Of a stretch of DNA of 9,072 nucleotides, positions 6,950 through 9,072 are shown piece after piece. Both the position numbers and the translations under genes were made by a program. The stretch comes from Methylotenera sp. (GTDB taxonomy: Bacteria > Pseudomonadota > Gammaproteobacteria > Burkholderiales > Methylophilaceae). How positions within the stretch are numbered: the stretch's first letter is position 1; each line of letters begins with the position of its first letter. The stretch is from the NCBI GenBank assembly GCA_027487055.1, contig JAIYEJ010000244.1:1-9072 (forward strand), given 5' to 3'. The notes below the pieces were generated by a model. The model ran no database searches. It was not told the DNA's origin and saw nothing but the letters and a program-made list of their open reading frames with translations.

Positions 6950-6963
6950 GTTCACTTTTGAAC
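6950..6963. promoter_or_regulatory. Small dyad GTTCA-N4-TGAAC, possible operator
   Basis: A perfect 5-base inverted repeat with a 4-base centre, about 70 bp before the nuclease start and about 48 bp from the similar dyad at 6902-6914. There is no T-run after it, so it does not look like a terminator. The position suits an operator; the binding protein is unknown. Confidence 0.28.
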
Positions 6964-7024
6964 AGCTGTAGGTTGTTATTATTTTTTGGTTTAAGTAATT
7001 CCCTAAAAATATTTAACTTCCTAT

Positions 7025-7029
7025 GGTGA
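7025..7029 (+). promoter_or_regulatory. Ribosome binding site of the nuclease gene
   Basis: GGTGA lies 4 bases before ATG 7034. It favours this start over the in-frame ATG at 7055, which has no purine-rich element at a suitable distance. The start at 7034 also gives a basic N-region ahead of the signal-peptide core. Confidence 0.6.
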
Positions 7030-7033
7030 GAAA

Positions 7034-9072
7034 ATGATAAATGTTAAAAAATCAATGAAATTTATTTTTATGTGGATTTTAGGGTTTTCAAATTATGCTT
7101 CCGCTTCCACGAGTGGGGTTGTTATTAGTCAAGTATTTGGTGGTAATGGCAATACTTTCAGTCGCGATTATGTCGAGCTTTTTAATGCTTCAAGTACTCC
7201 GGTCAATATTTCGGGGTGGTCAATTCAGTATTCAAGTGCATCAGGTACAGGATTATTTTCTGCAAACGGTGTTACAACCTTAAACGCTACACTACAACCA
7301 GGACAATATTATTTGGTGGCACTAGCGCCAACTGCTGCGGGTGCAACGTTGCCTGCTGTTGATTTGTCAGGCAGCACTTCTACTAACTTAAGTGGCACAT
7401 CTGGTAAAGTAGTTTTAGTGAACACGAATGCAGGTTTGGCTTGTAATGGTGGTTCAACTGTATGTAATGCAACACAGTTAGCGCAAATTGAAGATTTAGT
7501 TGGTTATGGCACAGCAAATTTTTTCGAAACTTCTGTAGCTCCTGCACTGACCAGCACTACTGCATTATTTCGCGCTTCGGGAGGTTGCAGTGATACCAAC
7601 GTGAATAGTGCTGATTTTTCTGTGGGAACACCAAACCCACGTAATAGTAGTTCTCCATTAGCTCCATGTGGAGGATCTGTAATTAATCAACCAATCGTCA
7701 CTTCTTGCCCAGTGCTAAGTGTAAATGTTGGTCAGAGTGGCACTGTCAATTTATCAGCAAGTGATGCAGATAGCATAGTCAATAATGCAACAATTACTAG
7801 CACACCAATTGCAGGCATTAATCTTGGTTCATTTAATCAAGCGAGTGGCGAAGGTCAATCAGCAAGTGTACCACTTAACGTAGACGGTTCTTTAGCTGCT
7901 GGTAATTACCCGATAAATGTTAATTTTACGAATGATGAGGCGCAGAACGCTACTTGCACGGTGAATGTCAGCGTGCAAGCGCCAGCGTCAGTGACACGTA
8001 TTTATACAATTCAAGGCAGTGCGCTTGGTACTGCTTCAGTGAGTCCACTCAATGGTACAAATGTGTTAACAGAAGGTATTGTGACAGCGAAACTGTCAGG
8101 TATTAGTGGATTCTTCTTGCAAGATGAAACGGGTGACAGTAACCCTTTAACATCAGATGGTATATTTGTATTTGGGAGTTCAGCACTTGCTAGCGTTAAT
8201 GTCGGCGACAAGATTCGCTTAAACGCTAATGTCACTGAATTTAATTCAGTGACAGAGTTAGTAAGCCCAACCAATATTCAAGTACTAAGCACGGGCAACC
8301 CAGTTCTTCCAACTGATATTAGTTTGCCAGAGGTAACCGAAGGTGGTTTAGAAGCCTACGAGGGTATGCTGGTGCGTATCGTTAGTCCCATGACTGCCTC
8401 ACAAAACTTCTTTCAAGGTAGATATGGTCAAGTAACTTTATCTGCTAACGGTCGCTTAGTTAAACCCACCAATATTTTCCAAGCCAATTCACCAGAGGCC
8501 ATTGCATTAACAGATGAAAATGCTAGACGCCGTATCATTTTAGATGATGGTAGTAGCGCACAAAATCCGAATCCTATCCCGTTTATTGGTGCAGACAATA
8601 CATTGCGTTCAGGTGATGTTTCGCAAACCATTACTGGTGTGATTGATCACGGCTTAATCACCAATAACAGTGCTGGTCCGCGCGATTATAAAATTCATGC
8701 AACCGTGACGCCTGTATTTTCAAGGGAAAACATCAGAACCGTTATACCAGCTAGCGTGGGTGGCAATATCAAAGTGGCGAGTTTTAACGTGCTGAATTAC
8801 TTCACCACATTTGTCGATGGTACCAATAGCGCTGGGCAATCTGGTCAAGGTTGCTCACTAGGTGGCAGTGTTTCAGCAAGTAATTGCCGAGGTGCTAACA
8901 ATGCGGCAGAGTTTATCCGTCAACGCAACAAAATTATTAATGCCATCTCGGCCATCAATGCCGATGTAGTAGGCTTAATGGAAATTCAAAATAATGGCGC
9001 AGTCGCCGCGCAAAACTTGGTGGATGGACTTAATGCCAAAATGGGTGCAAATACTTATGCACGTGTAAATGA
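7034..9072 (+). CDS. Secreted ExeM/NucH-type extracellular endonuclease, 3' end outside window
   Basis: The frame is open from ATG 7034 to the right edge, giving 679 residues without a stop. A signal peptide spans about residues 1-24 and ends at ASA. Residues 28 to about 212 form a lamin-tail domain (VVISQVFGGNG, RDYVELFN, ISGWSIQY) with Cys137, Cys144, Cys185 and Cys212. Residues about 217-318 are Ig-like, with Cys225 and Cys308 probably paired. From residue 322 (YTIQGSA, then GFFLQDETGD and TSDGIFVFG) comes the OB-fold-like domain of YhcR/ExeM nucleases. The endonuclease/exonuclease/phosphatase domain begins near residue 579 with VASFNVLNYF (Asn585), then CRGANNAAEFIRQRNKI with Cys618, and DVVGLMEIQNNG with the likely metal-binding Glu650. 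The catalytic His and Asp residues and any C-terminal sorting tail lie beyond the window. Known relatives degrade extracellular DNA for nutrient scavenging, biofilm remodelling or evasion of DNA traps. Family call is strong; the gene is cut by the window and not evidently broken. Confidence 0.9.
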   Translation, partial: MINVKKSMKFIFMWILGFSNYASASTSGVVISQVFGGNGNTFSRDYVELFNASSTPVNISGWSIQYSSASGTGLFSANGVTTLNATLQPGQYYLVALAPTAAGATLPAVDLSGSTSTNLSGTSGKVVLVNTNAGLACNGGSTVCNATQLAQIEDLVGYGTANFFETSVAPALTSTTALFRASGGCSDTNVNSADFSVGTPNPRNSSSPLAPCGGSVINQPIVTSCPVLSVNVGQSGTVNLSASDADSIVNNATITSTPIAGINLGSFNQASGEGQSASVPLNVDGSLAAGNYPINVNFTNDEAQNATCTVNVSVQAPASVTRIYTIQGSALGTASVSPLNGTNVLTEGIVTAKLSGISGFFLQDETGDSNPLTSDGIFVFGSSALASVNVGDKIRLNANVTEFNSVTELVSPTNIQVLSTGNPVLPTDISLPEVTEGGLEAYEGMLVRIVSPMTASQNFFQGRYGQVTLSANGRLVKPTNIFQANSPEAIALTDENARRRIILDDGSSAQNPNPIPFIGADNTLRSGDVSQTITGVIDHGLITNNSAGPRDYKIHATVTPVFSRENIRTVIPASVGGNIKVASFNVLNYFTTFVDGTNSAGQSGQGCSLGGSVSASNCRGANNAAEFIRQRNKIINAISAINADVVGLMEIQNNGAVAAQNLVDGLNAKMGANTYARVN

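Larger units (their letters stand above)
6705..7033. other. AT-rich divergent intergenic region between the DUF2177 and nuclease genes
   Basis: No convincing coding frame is visible on either strand. The region must carry the start signals for two divergent genes. It contains a degenerate triple 9-base direct repeat (6759-6785) and two small TTCA/TGAA dyads (6902-6914 and 6950-6963). AT-rich hexamers resembling -10 boxes are common here, for example TATTAT at 6977-6982 and TATAAA on the minus strand at 6776-6771, but none has a good -35 partner at normal spacing, so no promoter is assigned. No tRNA-like fold or strong terminator hairpin was seen. Confidence 0.6.

Noticed and set aside
1..9072. 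Mobile element, CRISPR array, tRNA or rRNA gene
   Set aside because: No transposase or integrase motifs, no regularly spaced repeats and no cloverleaf-like sequence were seen on reading both strands.

Overview
The window reads as chromosomal DNA of a Gram-negative, fairly AT-rich proteobacterium. The envelope logic is Gram-negative: Sec-type signal peptides or N-terminal anchors precede a c-type cytochrome, a lipase-like hydrolase and a catalase-like protein, and a secreted ExeM/NucH-type nuclease follows. A low-GC betaproteobacterium, for instance Methylophilaceae-like, would fit, but this is an impression from gene style and not a demonstrated assignment.

Layout. Bases 1-540 hold the 3' part of a SAM-dependent methyltransferase-like gene that begins before the window. 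Bases 613-6170 hold four tightly packed plus-strand genes: an LCAT-like alpha/beta hydrolase (613-2049), a di-heme cytochrome c of the RoxA/di-heme oxygenase type (2059-3753), an acyltransferase-3 integral membrane protein (3796-5076) and a membrane-anchored mini-catalase-like haem protein (5082-6170). The gaps between them are 9, 42 and 5 bp, so they are probably one operon. A DUF2177 membrane protein lies convergently on the minus strand (6297-6704). After a 329-bp AT-rich divergent intergenic region, a large plus-strand gene starts at 7034 and runs off the right edge. It encodes a modular secreted nuclease with a signal peptide, lamin-tail domain, Ig-like domain, OB-fold-like domain and the start of an endonuclease/exonuclease/phosphatase domain. 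It has no stop codon in the window.

How the genes may work together. The four-gene cluster combines a predicted acyl-ester hydrolase, a predicted O2- or peroxide-activating di-heme protein, a predicted acyl-group transferase and a predicted hydroperoxide-handling haem protein. All are predicted to act in the periplasm or at the inner membrane. The most economical hypothesis is a periplasmic lipid-oxidation (oxylipin-like) or hydrophobic-polymer oxidation pathway: release the acyl chain, oxygenate it, rearrange or detoxify the hydroperoxide, and transfer an acyl product. Only the gene order and the family motifs are visible in the sequence; the pathway is inference. The nuclease and the DUF2177 gene look like separate transcription units.
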